Source: Prorocentrum cordatum (taxonomy: Eukaryota > Sar > Dinophyceae > Prorocentrales > Prorocentraceae). From it: a stretch of DNA of 56,758 nucleotides. This document shows positions 44,806 through 56,150 of the stretch, piece by piece. Where the stretch lies: the NCBI GenBank assembly GCA_963575745.1, contig CAUYUJ010017919.1, positions 72,975 through 129,732 of the forward strand, written 5' to 3'. The translations under genes and the position numbers were made by a program. Every line of letters starts with the position of its first letter. Positions within the stretch are counted from its first letter, which is position 1. The notes beneath the pieces were generated by a model. The model saw only the letters and a list, made by a program, of their open reading frames with translations. It had not been told where the DNA came from and ran no database searches.

Positions 44806-44828
44806 CTCGAGCCAAAAACGGCTACGGC
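44806..44828 (-). promoter_or_regulatory. Relict spliced leader upstream of copy L
   Basis: 23-nt variant as in copy A. Confidence 0.8.
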
Positions 44829-45540
44829 CAGGCCTCTCCACCGTTCGTGGCAGGAGGGCGCGCACGAGGGGCAGGAGCGGGAGAAGGGGAAGGAGCGGGA
44901 GCGGGAGCGGGAGCGGGCCAGGATCAGAGCGGGCTAGGGCGGGACCAGGTGGCGGGCCGGGGGCAGAGACGGCAGGCAGCAAGCAGGAAGGGCAGGAAGA
45001 GGCGGGGAGCCTCAACGAGCGTGGGAGGCTGGCTGGACTGCTCCGTCACTGCGCCCCCCCATGGCCTCGAGCCCCTGGCCGACCTCTTTGTTCCTCGCCG
45101 CAGCGAGGCAGGTCGGACAAAAATCCAGGAGTCAGAGCACCGCAGACCTCCGTGGAAGGCAGGTGCTGATCCACGGCAGGGGAATGTATAATTACGGTGA
45201 TGACACTCTCGGGGCGTGCTCGCCATAGCCATTATTGCTCTTCCGGACTGTGACAACGCCCAGATGTGATGCATCGGGGAGAACGAATGCGGCTCGGGGC
45301 CGACTGAGCCATGGCGTGAAGTCGACCGCGGCAAAGAAGGGGGTCTCCCGTAATTAAGCAGCGCCAGGCTGACTGCCGCCTCAGACGCGCCTCATCACCA
45401 CCTTTGTGTGGGGAGGCGAGGTCAGGGCAGCGCGGAAAATGCTTGCACGACGAAAACAGCACACGTGGTGCGCAAGAAGCAGGCCCAACGGGCGGGGCGT
45501 TCTGCCTGGCGCAGCGCAACTTCAGTCTCCTCTGGGGCGC

Positions 45541-47931
45541 TCAGTAACCAAATGCCTTGGTGGTGGCATCCAAGCAGGCCATATAGTCCTCGGGCTTCAT
45601 CAGCGGGTGGTACGCCGGGAAGTTCTCGCCGTCGCACGTGGGCTTCCACTTCTTGTTCTTTTTCTCCGCGGTTGGCCGGTCGGCCTCGCAAGTTCCGTCC
45701 AACTTGGTGCCGAATGCCTCTCCACGGGAGACACCGTTCGCATCCAAGCAAACCTGCGCAAACAGATCCTCGCCCATGGGGCCATACTTGCCTCCGTCAA
45801 TGCCCGTTTTCCAATCGACGGTGTCCTTGCACGAGGCCATCGACCCCAGGAGCGTCTCGAAGGCCACCGCCGAGAAAATCTCCAAGCTGCCGAACCACCC
45901 ATCCGCCACCGTGCTGTAGGCACGTTGGGGCGTGCTAGAATGCTCCTCGTTTATCTGGTGAGGGTTCTTCAGTGCTTCTATGGACGATCCGCCCCACCTC
46001 CTACTGGCGCGCGTCCTTCGAAAATCGCCCCCTCTGAATCTGCTTTGGGGCGCCACTTTCTGCCTCCAGGCGGCTCCAAGACATTTGAAAAATCGTCCAA
46101 AACGGTTGCAAAAAGACCCAAGACCACCCGAAGACTCCCCAGGATCCAGGAAGTCCCCAAGATGCCCCGACAGGCCCCAAGAAGCCTCCAATTGACTTTC
46201 AAAGAGGCCTCCAGCGAGGCCCTAGAAAGCGAAAGGCACTAAAAACCTTGAACGGCAATTGATGTTTTTGATCCCGAATCGTTTGGCTTCAGATTGCTCC
46301 AAGAAGCCGCTAGAACGGCCCAAAACTGTCCAATAAGAGCCCCCAGAACGCCCCACCCAAGAACCCTCCAAGGCGACCCCAAAACCGAGGGAACGAGGTC
46401 GAGTTTAAGACCCACGGGTCAGACCGCGCGCTGCATTGGCGCAGGTCGGAAACTCACCCTGAGACTCTCCGAAGACGGCCCAACGAGCCCTCGAAGACGA
46501 CAAAATCTCCCCCAGAGGCTCCAAGAAAGCTCCAAGAGACGCCCAAAGAGTCATCCGGCGAGGCGTTCACAACAGAAACAGATTGAAAAACAGTCACGAA
46601 AACAATGTGTTGGGATCCCCGAGGCCGTTCGGCTTAAGATCGCCTCGGGAAAGCTTCAGAGAGCCCCGGGATGCCCCCATGACGGCCCTAAACTATTTGA
46701 ACCCAAGAGGGCCCCCAGATGGCCCCAAGACTGCCTGAGAACCCTCCAAAGCGGCCCAAGACGGCCCCAAGACCGAGGGGACAAAGTCGAGTTTAAGATC
46801 CACAGGAATTGAGGCCGCGCGCTGCACTGGCGCGGGTCGCAAACTCACCCTAACACCGCCCGAAGACGGCCCGACGGGCCCCAAAACCTGATGGCCCCAT
46901 CGCTGCCCCAGAACACCTCAAGACGGCCACAACACTGAGGGAACGAGGACGCGTTTAAGACCCGTGCGAGTTCAGACCGCGTGCTGAACTGGCGCGGGCA
47001 TTCAACTCAACCTCCTTCACACTGCGCTGCTGCGCTGGCACGGTGGCGGGGTTCGCCGCAGGCAACTGGATACTTCACGCCCTTGCAGTTCTCAAGGTAA
47101 AGGCCAGTGGCTGGGACCAACTTGCTAGAGAGGTAAGACACCAAGCGGCTCGCCACGAACACCGCGTCTGGATCGAGCTTCACGACCCAGCTGGCGCTCT
47201 TGTACACGCCCGCCTCCCCGATTGCCTTCCAGGCCTGGTAGTGCGTGCAAGCCCGTATTCAGCCAGGTGCCGGTCTCCTCTCTCTTCGCGAAATGGAAGT
47301 CCCCGTCGGCATCCTCCAGCTTCACGAGCGGAGCGCCGGGCCCGACCTCGCCCTCCTTGTCGCTGAATACCCCCCAGTTCTCGCACGCGAAGATGCTCGT
47401 CCTCCTCTCGTATGCCCCCTGGAGTAGCTCCAAGTCGTACATCTTCTTTGTGCTGCCGATGTCCTGCATGACCACTGCGAAGCAGTACAATGACGGGCCG
47501 TACCAGTCGGCATCCTTGAGGATCGGGTCCATGATGGGCTGCGTCTGAACGCACAGCTGGGAGGCGCTGGGGGTGCAATTCTTCAGGCACTTGCCCTTCC
47601 CCGGCTTGGTCTCGAAGCAGTTCAGGCCCGCAACGTTGCAACACCCCAGGCTGTAGCAGTCGTCGTCCGTGCTGGCGCACTGGTCGCGCGGGGGCATGGC
47701 CACCGTCTGCGCCTTGCTCTGGAGGCGGTCCGTGTCCGAGGCCGCCCCGCGCAGCGCAAAGCGCGCTGCCCCCGCGCCTGCGCCGGCCAGGAGCAGGGCG
47801 GCCACGCCCGCGCCGCCCGCCGCGAGCCAGAGCGAGCGCCTGGCGCGAGCGTCCTGGACCAGGAACTGCTCCGACCCGCTCGCCTCGCCGCCGACCTCCG
47901 CGAGCTCCATGCGGTCCGTGGCCGAGGTCAT
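45541..47931 (-). pseudogene. Gene copy M: GT31-like protein gene with the 4-bp duplication
   Basis: Exon 1 runs 47931 to about 47070 and exon 2 about 45900 to 45541. Exon 2 is clean. Exon 1 carries the same GTGC duplication as copy G (about 47239-47248), shifting frame before the DPD motif. The anchor segment differs slightly (RRSLWLAAGG for RRSPWRAAGG). M is the last copy before the right edge and, like B and G, has an outer element upstream. Confidence 0.8.
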
Positions 47932-47988
47932 TGACGGCAGGTCACTATGGCTGGGAGCGCTCGCAGGGCAGGCTGGCTGCCGCAGAGC

Positions 47989-48011
47989 CTCGAGCCAAAA
48001 ACGGCTACGGC
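47989..48011 (-). promoter_or_regulatory. Relict spliced leader upstream of copy M
   Basis: 23-nt variant as in copy A. Confidence 0.8.
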
Positions 48012-48024
48012 CAGGCCTCTCCAC

Positions 48025-49015
48025 TTAGGGGTGTAGAGTCAGAGCCATAATTTAGTCATGTTTGTGTGCGTGTGTGTGGTTTTGTTTTTGTTTTTTCTAT
48101 GTTCCGTCCGGTATCTGTTTGTGTGCGTTTGTGTCTGTTTGTTTTTTTGGCCTGTTCCCCACCGGACAGGTTGGGGTCGCTAGATTTAAAAAACAGGCCT
48201 CCCGGCCACTCCCACCCTGCATACCGCGGCCGCCAGACCCCAAATTGTCCCGAGTGTCCCCGTTATCCCGCCTCGCGCCCTCGACAAACACGACAAAACA
48301 CACCCTGCATACCGCAGCAACCAGGCCCCAAGTTGCCCCGAGTGTCCCCGTTATCCCGCCTCGCGCCCTCGACAAACACGACAGAACACACCCTGCATAC
48401 CGCGGCCGCCAGACCCCAAGTTGCCCCGAGCGTGCCGGTTATCCCGCCTCGCGCCCTCGACAAACACATCAGAACATACCCTGCAAACCGCGGCCGCCAG
48501 ACCCCAAGTTGCCCCGAGCGTCCCGGTTATCCCGCCTCGCGCCCTCGACAAACACGACAGAACACAGTATGGCACGACATAATATGACAGAACAGAGCAA
48601 GAGCATGACAGAACATTGCAGAACATAAAATATCAACATCATGACAAAATAGAGGACACCAGCATATCACAGAACATGCCCGAGCAGAGCATGACAGAAC
48701 AGATGTGTTTTGTGTGCTTTCGTGCATGTGCCGCAACGGTCTGGACAGTCACGCAGGGGAGGGACGACGAGGAACAGAGGAGGGGAGGTCTGCTACAAAA
48801 GCCTCGAGGGCCACCTCTGGGGCCGACAGAATGACGGAGAATTGGGGCAGGGAGTGGCTAAGGATAGAAAGGGGGGGCGAAGGATAAAAGCGGGAGGGGA
48901 TCGCGAGCGGCGCACCGAGGAGCAGAAGCGGAGAGAAAGGAAGTTCTTCGGTTGATCATACCAAGAAAAGGGCGAGGTTGATGACTAAGTTAAGGCTCTG
49001 ACTTTGCACACACAA
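48025..49015. mobile_element. Outer inverted-repeat element, short form with both empty sites
   Basis: CTCCAC flanks are at 48019-48024 and 49016-49021. It carries four 88-bp minisatellite units (48212-48570). It shows undisturbed sites for nested element 2 (CTAGATTT at 48180-48187) and nested insertion 3 (single AT at 48579-48580). The CA tract at its right end is very short. Confidence 0.82.
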
Positions 49016-49287
49016 CTCCACCGTTCGTGGCAGGAGGGCGCGCACGAGGGGCAGGAGCGGGAGCAGGAGAAGGAGCGGGAGCGGGAGCGGGACCAGGAGC
49101 GGGACAGGGGGCAGAGACGGCAGGCAGCAAGCAGGAAGGGCAGGAAGAGGCGGGGAGCCTCAACGAGCGTGGAAGGCTGGCTGGGACTGCTCCGTCACTG
49201 CGCCCCCCCATGGGAGCCCTCCTGGGCGCGTGGTCCTCTTTGTCGTCCTCGCCGCAGCGAGGCAGGTCGGAAAAAAATCCAGAGAGC

Positions 49288-49990
49288 TCATGCGGGCACA
49301 CCCACTGGGACCTTTGGTGGAGCTCCCTATGGGGCCACGAGACGTGTGAGGGGTGTGCCGAAATGGGTGTGCGGGACGCATGCGGGCACACCCACTGGGA
49401 CCTTCGGTGGAGCTCCCTATGGGGCCACGAAACGTCTGAGGGGTGTGCCGAAATGGGTGTGCGGGACGCATGCGGGCACACCCACTGGGACCTTTGGTGG
49501 AGCTCCCTATGGGGCACGAAACGTGTGAGGGGTGTGCCGAAACGAGTGCGCGGGACGCATGCGGGCACACCCACTGGGGCCTTCGGTGGAGCTCCCTATG
49601 GGGCCACGAAACGTGTGAGGGGTGTGCCGAAATGGGTGTGCGTGACGCATGCGGGCACACCCACTGGGACCTTTGGTGGAGTGCCCTATGGGGCCACGAA
49701 CGTGTGAGGGGTGTGTGCGGGGACGCATGCGGGCACACCCACTGGGACCTTCGGTGGAGCTCCCTATGGGGCCACGAAACGTGTGAGGGGTGTGCCGAAA
49801 TGGGTGTGCGGGACGCATGCGGGCACACCCACTGGGACCTTCGGTGGAGCTCCCTATGGGGCCACGAAACGTGTGAGGGGTGTGCCGAAATGGGTGTGCG
49901 GGACGCATGCGGGCACACCCACTGGGACCTTCGGTGGAGCTCCCTATGGGGCCACGAAACGTGTGAAGGGGTGCCGAAATGGGTGTGCGG
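49288..49990. repeat. 90-bp minisatellite, eight units
   Basis: Unit starts are near 49291, 49381, 49471, 49560, 49650, 49728, 49818 and 49908. Most units are exactly 90 bp, so plus-strand frames stay open with a 30-residue period (HTHWDLRWSSLWGHETCEG...). One unit is 89 and one 78 bp. It is more homogeneous than its relative at 15105. Confidence 0.93.
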
Positions 49991-49994
49991 GACG

Positions 49995-50098
49995 CGAGGA
50001 GGGAGGAGGAGGGAGGAGGAGGAGGAGGAGGAGGAGGAGGAGGAGGAGGAGGAGGAGGAGGGGGGAGGAGGCAGCGGGAGGAAGGAGGAAGGAGGAGG
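49995..50098. repeat. GGA purine tract
   Basis: GGA triplets on the plus strand, interrupted by GGGA. It closes the minisatellite block, as the tract at 16330 does on the left. Confidence 0.9.
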
Positions 50099-50449
50099 GG
50101 ACGCGGGGCGCTGTCTCTTCAAAACGAGGACCCAACACCACAGGATGGTTGGAAAAACTGTCGCGAGTTTGTTCGCGACGCGAGCACGTCTGTGATGAAA
50201 GAACACACACTCCAACCTCTAGGGAGGAAAATTGGGGAAGAGTAAGGGCGATGGAAGCGCCAAAGGCATTACGAGCGCGAGTTGTCGGAATCCCCGAGGT
50301 GGGGGGGCTCCCACTCGAGCGGGGACCCCCATCCGACGACCCGCGCCCGCAGCCCCCTCCCCTGGAATTCGACCCCAAGAAAAACTGGGGAAACGCATAG
50401 TTTTGGGTGCTCGTTGACACCTCGTGACCCGTCGATCCCCACGCCTCGG
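50099..50449. other. Non-repetitive flank, no gene seen
   Basis: It starts with the shared tail ACGCGGGGCGCTGTCTCTTC and AACGAGGACCCAACA. Mixed GC-rich sequence follows. No reading frame has family features. Confidence 0.5.
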
Positions 50450-51238
50450 TCCTCCCTCCTCCCTCCTCCCTCCTCCCTCCTCCCTCCCTCCTCCCTGCTC
50501 CCTCTCCTGCTCATCCTCGACGCCGCCTCCTCTTCCTCCTCCCCCTCTGCTCCTACCTCTCCTCCTCCTCTCTCTCCTCCCCTCTCCTCCTCTCCTCCTC
50601 TCTCCTCCTCTCCTCCTCCTCCTCCTCTCTCCTCCTCCTCCTCCTTCCTCCTCCTCCTCCTCCTCTCCTCCTCCTCCTCCTCTCCTCCTCCCCTCCTCTC
50701 CCCCTCTCTCCTCCTCCTCCTCCTCCTCCTCTCTCCTCCTCCTCCTCCTCTCCCTCCTCCTCCTCCTCCTCCTCCTCTCCTCCTCCTCCTCCTCCTCCTC
50801 CTCCTCCTCCTCCTCCTCCTCCTCCGCCCTCCTCCCTCCTCCTCCTCCTCCTCCTCCTCTCCTCCTCCTCCTCCGTCCTCTCCTCCTCCTCCTCCTCCCC
50901 TCCTCCTCCTCCTCTCCCCTCCTCCCTCCTCCTCCTCCTCCTCCTCCTCCTCTCTCCTCCTCCTCCCTCATTCCTCCTCCTCCTCTCCTCCTCCTCCTCC
51001 TCCTCCCCTCCTCCTCCTCCTCCTCCCTCCCTCCTCCTCCTCCTCCCCCATCCTCCTCCTCTCCCTCCTCCTCCTCCTCCTCCTCCTCATCCTCCTCCTC
51101 CTCCTCCTCCTCCATCCTCCTCCTCCTCCTCCTCCTCCTCCTCCTCCTCCTCCTCCTCCTCCTCCTCCTCCTCCTCCTCCTCCTCCTCCTCCTCCTCCCT
51201 CCTCCTCCTCCTCCTCCTCCTCCTCCTCCTCCTCCCGC
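50450..51238. repeat. TCC polypyrimidine tract, ~790 bp
   Basis: Almost pure C/T on the plus strand, with TCC triplets broken by CTCC and CCTC phase changes. The regular run at about 51113-51195 is perfect. Poly-Ser, -Leu and -Pro frames here, and poly-Glu, -Arg and -Gly frames on the other strand, are artefacts of the repeat. Confidence 0.95.
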
Positions 51239-51500
51239 ATCCCCTCTCTCCGCCGCGTCCTCCCTCCTCCCCCCTCCTCCTGGGGGAACCCCTTCGGTGT
51301 CGTCCGGGAACCCCTGCTGGTCCGCGCGTCCGCACCCTCCCCCCCCCGGGTCCGCTTCGGTGTCGCTGCCGTCGATGGCCGCGCCGTCCTCCTCGCCGTC
51401 CAGGTCTTCGGCGACCACGTGGACGCCGCTCGCCCCGGCCGCCGCCTGGCGGCCGGGGCGAGAGCGGGGTGGATCAGCACCGAATCTCCGCATCGGGAGG
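51239..51500 (-). other. Possible exon of an acidic protein (weak)
   Basis: On the minus strand this non-repetitive block reads in one open frame containing VHVVAEDLDGEEDGAAIDG and QQGFPDDTEGVPP before running into the Glu-rich repeat. Balanced acidic composition is suggestive. There is no recognised domain, splice site or start. It could equally be chance. Confidence 0.15.
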
Positions 51501-51872
51501 GAGAGAGAGAGAGAGGGGTCGTGCACGTCAAAGGCGCATTGGCAAAGCGTTGAGAAAAGATCCACTGCCGGTGGCGCGGCTGTGAAACAATCAGGCGCCT
51601 GTGAAATAACGACAACTGTCAACTATCCATAGGCACGGGATGCCTAAAATCCTCTTCATGCACAGCCCTCTCGCCCAAAGGCCCGAAAGGTGGACGACCC
51701 AGGAGGGCAACGGCAGCAGAGACACCCGGGGGCCCGAATCGGAAGTCGGATCGAACCTCGGGAACGTCCGAGAGAGGGGCGTCCAAGAGAGGGGTTCGCA
51801 AAGCATGGCCCGCAGCACGTACGCGGTTGAGGCGTGACACCTGGGAGAGATCATGGCCCCAGTCATGATATC
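51501..51872. other. Unassigned unique sequence
   Basis: Mixed-composition sequence between two TCC tracts. I see no gene or RNA here. Confidence 0.4.
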
Positions 51873-51980
51873 CAACTCCTCCTCCTCCTCCTCCTCCTCC
51901 TCCTCCTCCTCCTCCTCCTCCTCCTCTTCCTCCTCCTCCTCCTCCTCCTCCTCCTCCTCCTCCTCCTCCTCCTCCTCCTC
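51873..51980. repeat. Second TCC tract
   Basis: Nearly perfect TCC triplets, about 35 units. Confidence 0.95.
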
Positions 51981-52239
51981 CCTAGTGATCATCCCTCTCG
52001 CGGCAAGCCCCGAGAATCGGAACCTGCGTCCCGACGCTGCCGAAGAGTACGAGGAGGTGTCCCAAAGCTCACAAGCTTTCTCACTCCCCTTCCGAGAAGT
52101 GTCCCACCGAGCACTTCTCAGAAGGCGCGAGGGCTCCTGAAAAGCCCCGCCGCCTTCTAAGAAGGCCTTCTCCTTATCACTTTCCCGCCTCGCTCGCCGC
52201 CGATCACTTTCGGTGGCAACTCATGGGATCCTCCCAATC

Positions 52240-52520
52240 CTCTTGCTGGCTCTTGCGAATCGACGCTAATCGACACTAGTCGACGCTAAATCGATGCTAA
52301 TCGACGCTCATCGACGCTAATCGGCGCTGGTCGACGCTGATCGGCGCTAAATCGACGCCAAATCGACGCCAAAAATCGGCACATCTCATCGATTCCCAGA
52401 CGCTAATCGACGCTGAATCATCGACGAGTTACCAGACGCTAATCGCCGCTGGTGCACTCTAAAGACAGAACTATGAGGGTACACAAGGCTCCCATGATCT
52501 GAAGCCGAAGACCCGTGGTG
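52240..52520. repeat. ATCGACGCTA short-unit repeat, left block
   Basis: Imperfect 10-12 bp units (ATCGACGCTA, GTCGACGCTG, ATCGGCGCTA). It ends with GAGGGTACACAAGGCTCCCATGAT spread over 52476-52500. A related block with the same ending lies at 53285-53460. Confidence 0.8.
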
Positions 52521-52628
52521 CACCATAGGCTTCGACACAGGCTGCGCCACTGCCGGCTCGGACGGAGAGGGCAAGGGCGGAGTACAGCAGGGGGGCGGAC
52601 TGCACGGCTTCCCCCGGGGCCGTAGGCG

Positions 52629-52985
52629 ACCCGAGGAGGAGGAGGAGGAGGAGGAGGAGGAGGAGGAGGAGGAGGAGGAGGAGGAGGAGGAGGAGGGAGA
52701 GGGAGGAGGAGATGGAGGAGGAGGAGGAGGAGGAGGAGGAGGAGGAGGAGGAGGAGGAGGAGGAGGAGATGGAGAGAGGAGGAGGAGGAGGGAGGAAGGA
52801 GGAGGAGGAGGGGAGGAGGAGGAGGAGGAGAGGAGAGGGAGGAGGAGAGGAGGGGAGGAGGAGGAGGAGGAGGAGGAGGAGGAGGAGGAGGAGAGAGGAG
52901 GAGGAGGAGGAGGAGGAGGAGGAGGAAGAGGAGGAGGAGGAGGAGGAGGAGGAGGAGGAGGAGGAGGAGGAGGAGGAGGAGGAGA
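52629..52985. repeat. GGA polypurine tract
   Basis: GGA triplets on the plus strand, opposite in orientation to the TCC tracts at 50450 and 51873. Matching GGCGGAGTACAGCAGGGGG-type sequence flanks it on both sides (52574 and 52990), suggesting repeat-bounded expansion. Confidence 0.95.
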
Positions 52986-53124
52986 CGGGCGAGGGCGGAG
53001 TACAGCAGGGGGGGCGGAGCCCGATGGCACACAGCTGGTTCTCTCTGCGCCTCCGGGCGCCAGGAGAGCGGCCACGTGCACCGAGCGGGGTCGCGGGCAG
53101 CTGCGCGCAGCAGACTTCGGAGAT

Positions 53125-53284
53125 GCGAAATGCTTTAGAAATCATGGGTTAAGAAATTCATGATCTCAGAATTTGAAGAAAAACCCAAAATGCCTATTCA
53201 AATCTTAGGATTTACATTGAAACAATAAGAAATATCAAGACTCTGGCCGAAAACTTTGGATGTCTTAAGCATCGCCTAGAGTGT
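53125..53284. other. AT-rich island
   Basis: A clearly AT-richer stretch (for example GAAATTCATGATCTCAGAAT) within GC-rich surroundings. No gene seen. Confidence 0.5.
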
Positions 53285-53460
53285 ACCCTCTTGTTGGCTC
53301 TTTCGAATCGACGCCAATCGACGCTGGTCGACGCTGATCGGCGCTACATCAACGCCGAATCGGCGCCAAAGATCGGCACGTCTCATCGACTCCCAGACGC
53401 TAATCGACGCCAATCGGCGCCAAAGACGGAATTGAGAGGGTATACCAGGCTCCCATGATT
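53285..53460. repeat. ATCGACGCTA short-unit repeat, right block
   Basis: Second block, about 1.0 kb from the first, in the same orientation and with the same order of internal landmarks (GATCGGCACGTCTCATCGAC, then CCAGACGCTAATCGACGC). Confidence 0.8.
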
Positions 53461-53464
53461 TGCT

Positions 53465-53875
53465 ACTGAATACGTTGCGCCAGACACTCCGTGAACAATC
53501 AAGTTGTCCGCTGCCTCAGCGACTACCCGTGGGCAACCAAATCATTCCGGTACCTCAGTGGGAGTGCCACAGGTTCCCCCAGACACCCAGCGGGCGGGCC
53601 ACCAAATGCTTCGTTGCCTCGGTGGCTGTGCCATTAACTGCGCCAGACGAGCCGGGGGCCACCAATCCGTCCGTTGCCTCGATGGTTGCGCCATAGATTA
53701 CGCCCAAGGTTGCGCCGAACAACTCGCGGGTCTCCGAAACGCGTTGCCTCAGTGAAATTGCGCCGTAGGTCGTGACCTGCGCCGAAATACACATCCCAAT
53801 GGCCACCCAAGCGTCGATTTTGCGCCACGAGTTGCCACCAACTCGTCCGCTACCTGAGTAGGGCTGCCCCAGGAG
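53465..53875. repeat. Degenerate ~65-bp minisatellite
   Basis: About six diverged units marked by GTTGCCTCGGTGG / CTGCCTCAGCG and GGCCACCAAAT-like motifs. No stable reading frame. Confidence 0.6.
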
Positions 53876-54143
53876 CCGTGGATGTTTCGTATTACTATTT
53901 TCAAAATGAGGAGCAGGAGATGGGAGCGGCCACCATAAACAGCTACAGGCGTGTATGTTATTTCAAGCTACGACATCGAAGAGGCGCGTCTTGTTGCGCC
54001 CCTGTCTTGCCCAGGAGCCGTGGAGACCTCCCTCAAGGCCGCCCCTGGGGCCTCCACAAGAGGCCCCAGGAGAGAACCCGCGACAGACGTGGATGAGGAG
54101 GACAGATCGGCAGCAACTGCACAACAGGCGGCACGACGGGAGG

Positions 54144-54172
54144 CGGCTAACAGTACAGTGTACTGTTAGCCG
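54144..54172. repeat. Perfect 29-bp palindrome
   Basis: Two 14-nt arms (CGGCTAACAGTACA and its complement) surround a single central G at 54158. It lies just before an A-rich stretch. Confidence 0.9.
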
Positions 54173-55059
54173 TCAAAAACATGGATTCGTGACAAAACAA
54201 AACAAACAACGAAACGCGCGCCAACAAAAAACAGTTTGTTTTATTCAAACGTGCTTTTAAACCAAAAACGAACAACACAACGGGACAGCAACGAAAACGA
54301 AGACGAAAAACAAGACGAAGGCAACAACCAAGCTAAACAGCGTTGTGGTCGGTCCTTGCAGTACACACGCCATTGGAGGCAGCACGTATACTCGCTCTCC
54401 ATGGGGTCGGCGGAGTGGCGCAGGCTTCTTGAGAAACACGGATGGCCAGCGGGCGGTTCCGAGATGCGGTCCGCGCCTCAGCGCCGCGCGCACTCGTCTC
54501 AAAAGGTCCCTCAGTCACACGGATCGAAGGACAATTGTTTTCACACGTGCGCTTAGTTCCTCAGCGCCAGCGCACGCGTCTTGGAAAGCCTCCGGCAGAT
54601 CAACAAATTGAGGGGCAGAGGCTTTTAGACTTGAAGCTCTCACCTTAGCACCGCGCACATTCGCCTTCAAATTGTCCAACTGCTACTCGGACGGATGGCG
54701 AGTCCATTTCAAAAGTGTCTCTAGCTCAACGGTTACACGCATGGAGGGCGGCGTCTTTTCAAAATGGAACTACCGCTCCAAGCCTTTTGGGGCCTTCTGC
54801 AACGAAACGTAAACTTGTCAACGTTTACACGGATGAAGGGCGGATCCTTTTCAAAGGTGGCATCTAGCGTGAGACTTCCCTGAACCCGTTGACCCTACAT
54901 CTTAACTTGCCTGAATGCCAGGCCCATGGGGCGATCGTCTTTCGAGTGGTCGCCCTGCTTAATGAGAAACGATACCTGATTACATGTAGGCACATATCCG
55001 GAAGGCCAGGGCCGCGATCCCTCGCAAACTAGAAAAGGATCTGCGCTCGCAAGGCCACC
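54173..55059. other. Unassigned flank with diverged repeats
   Basis: 54173-54345 is A-rich. From about 54480 to 54890, CTTTTCAAAGGTGGCATCTAG-like motifs recur at about 60-80 bp, probably an old minisatellite. No gene, tRNA or rRNA is recognisable. Confidence 0.4.
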
Positions 55060-55320
55060 ATCTCCAATCAGATGCAACGGGTCCGCGATGGCCCCCAGAC
55101 GGCCCAACAGAACTCCAAGAGGACATCCAAAAGGCCCTGGCAAGGCAAAATGCGTCACAAACCGTCAGGGCTCAATGAGTTCAACATGCTCTTCTTTGCG
55201 GTTTTAGACACGCCCCAAAGGTCCCCAGAGACACCCCCAGCATCGCCCAGGACACCCCGAAGAGGCCCTGAAAGGGCCCCAAGATCCCAAGCTGTCCTGA
55301 GCGCGCCCCGAAAGTGGACG
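55060..55320. repeat. CCCCAAGA-type dispersed repeat, related to the gene intron
   Basis: Strings such as GGCCCCAAGATCCCAAG, CACCCCGAAGAGGCCCTGA and AACTCCAAGAGGACATCC resemble the left part of the array intron (600-760). Both appear to be members of one diverged repeat family. Confidence 0.4.
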
Positions 55321-55979
55321 GGAGGCTGGCGCACACGCGCCCCGACCGCGCGCCCATCTCCTCTGCCGTCCGGCTCTCTTCTCCCGCTCACTCCCTCCCC
55401 CCTCCCCCCTCATCCCCGTGGACACACGGGCTGCGAGCGGTGCGCGGGCCGCCCCCCCGCCGCGCACACGCTGCCTGGGACGCACGCTGCCAATGGCAAT
55501 GAGGCAGGTCGGCTGGCGCAGCACCGGACTCCAACGCCCCGGGGCCCCGTCGTGGCGCGAGGGGCGGGAAGGCACTCGGCTGCCCCAGGCCCAGAGGGAG
55601 GAGGACGTGTTGAAGCAGCGCTGATGTGTGCTGAGTTGGCTCTGGTCCTTGCCTCCTCGTTCGCCTCTCCCTCCCCTCCTCCTCCGCCGCCTGCTCCTCC
55701 TCCTCGCCATCCTCCTCCTCACCCCCTCCCTCTTCATACAGGTTCCTCCTCCTCCTCCTCCTCCTCCTCTTTATCATAATCCTCCCTCCCCTTATCGACA
55801 GAGGAGGGAGGAGGAGGAGGAGGAAAAGGAAAATGAGAAGGAAGAGAAGGACGAGGCCGAAGAGGAGTAGGAGAAGGAAAAGGAGGAGGAGGACGCCGAC
55901 GACGGGAGGAGTAGTAAGAACGAGAGCAGAATCAATAGAAAGCAGATGCAAATGACAATGAAAGACCAGCGACCAGCGA
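55321..55979. other. Low-complexity flank
   Basis: GC-rich sequence, then CCT-rich (55640-55790) and GGA/GAA-rich (55800-55900) stretches. No supported gene. Confidence 0.5.
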
Positions 55980-56025
55980 CGGACGACGAAGATCGACGAC
56001 GAAGATCGACGACGGACGACGACGA

Positions 56026-56105
<80 letters not shown>

Positions 56106-56150
56106 AAGCACGACGACCACGACGACAACGACGACGTACTCCGACGGACG
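55980..56150. repeat. GAC triplet repeat
   Basis: GACGACGAC on the plus strand, nearly perfect at about 56026-56100, with AAGATC and CAC interruptions at the edges. Confidence 0.95.

Larger units (their letters stand above)
16490..49290. repeat. Tandem gene array, copies E to M
   Basis: Direct tandem repeats of a ~3.16 kb unit. Stops of successive copies lie at 16947, 20110, 23287, 29521, 32672, 36759, 39200, 42363 and 45541. Spacings of 3151-3178 bp are basic units, 6234 and 4087 include a mobile element, and 2441 is a truncated unit. The left edge enters the unit near TCCTCGCCGCAG. The right edge leaves it near ATCCAGAGAGCTCA, about 60 bp further on in unit coordinates, so the outer ends nearly close one whole number of units. 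All copies point left. Confidence 0.92.

Noticed and set aside
44748-45015. Upstream start giving a 395-codon exon 1 in copy L
   Set aside because: The extension reads through the relict SL and a GAGCGG purine repeat and is not preserved in other copies. The ATG after the leader is used instead.
50282-51632. 400-residue Ser/Leu/Pro frames and a 467-residue Glu/Arg/Gly frame
   Set aside because: They are translations of the TCC tract in different frames. Only the short 51239-51500 part has mixed composition, and it is listed as weak.
53878-54096. 72-codon plus-strand frame
   Set aside because: It has no recognisable domain, lies among degenerate repeats, and overlapping frames are equally open.
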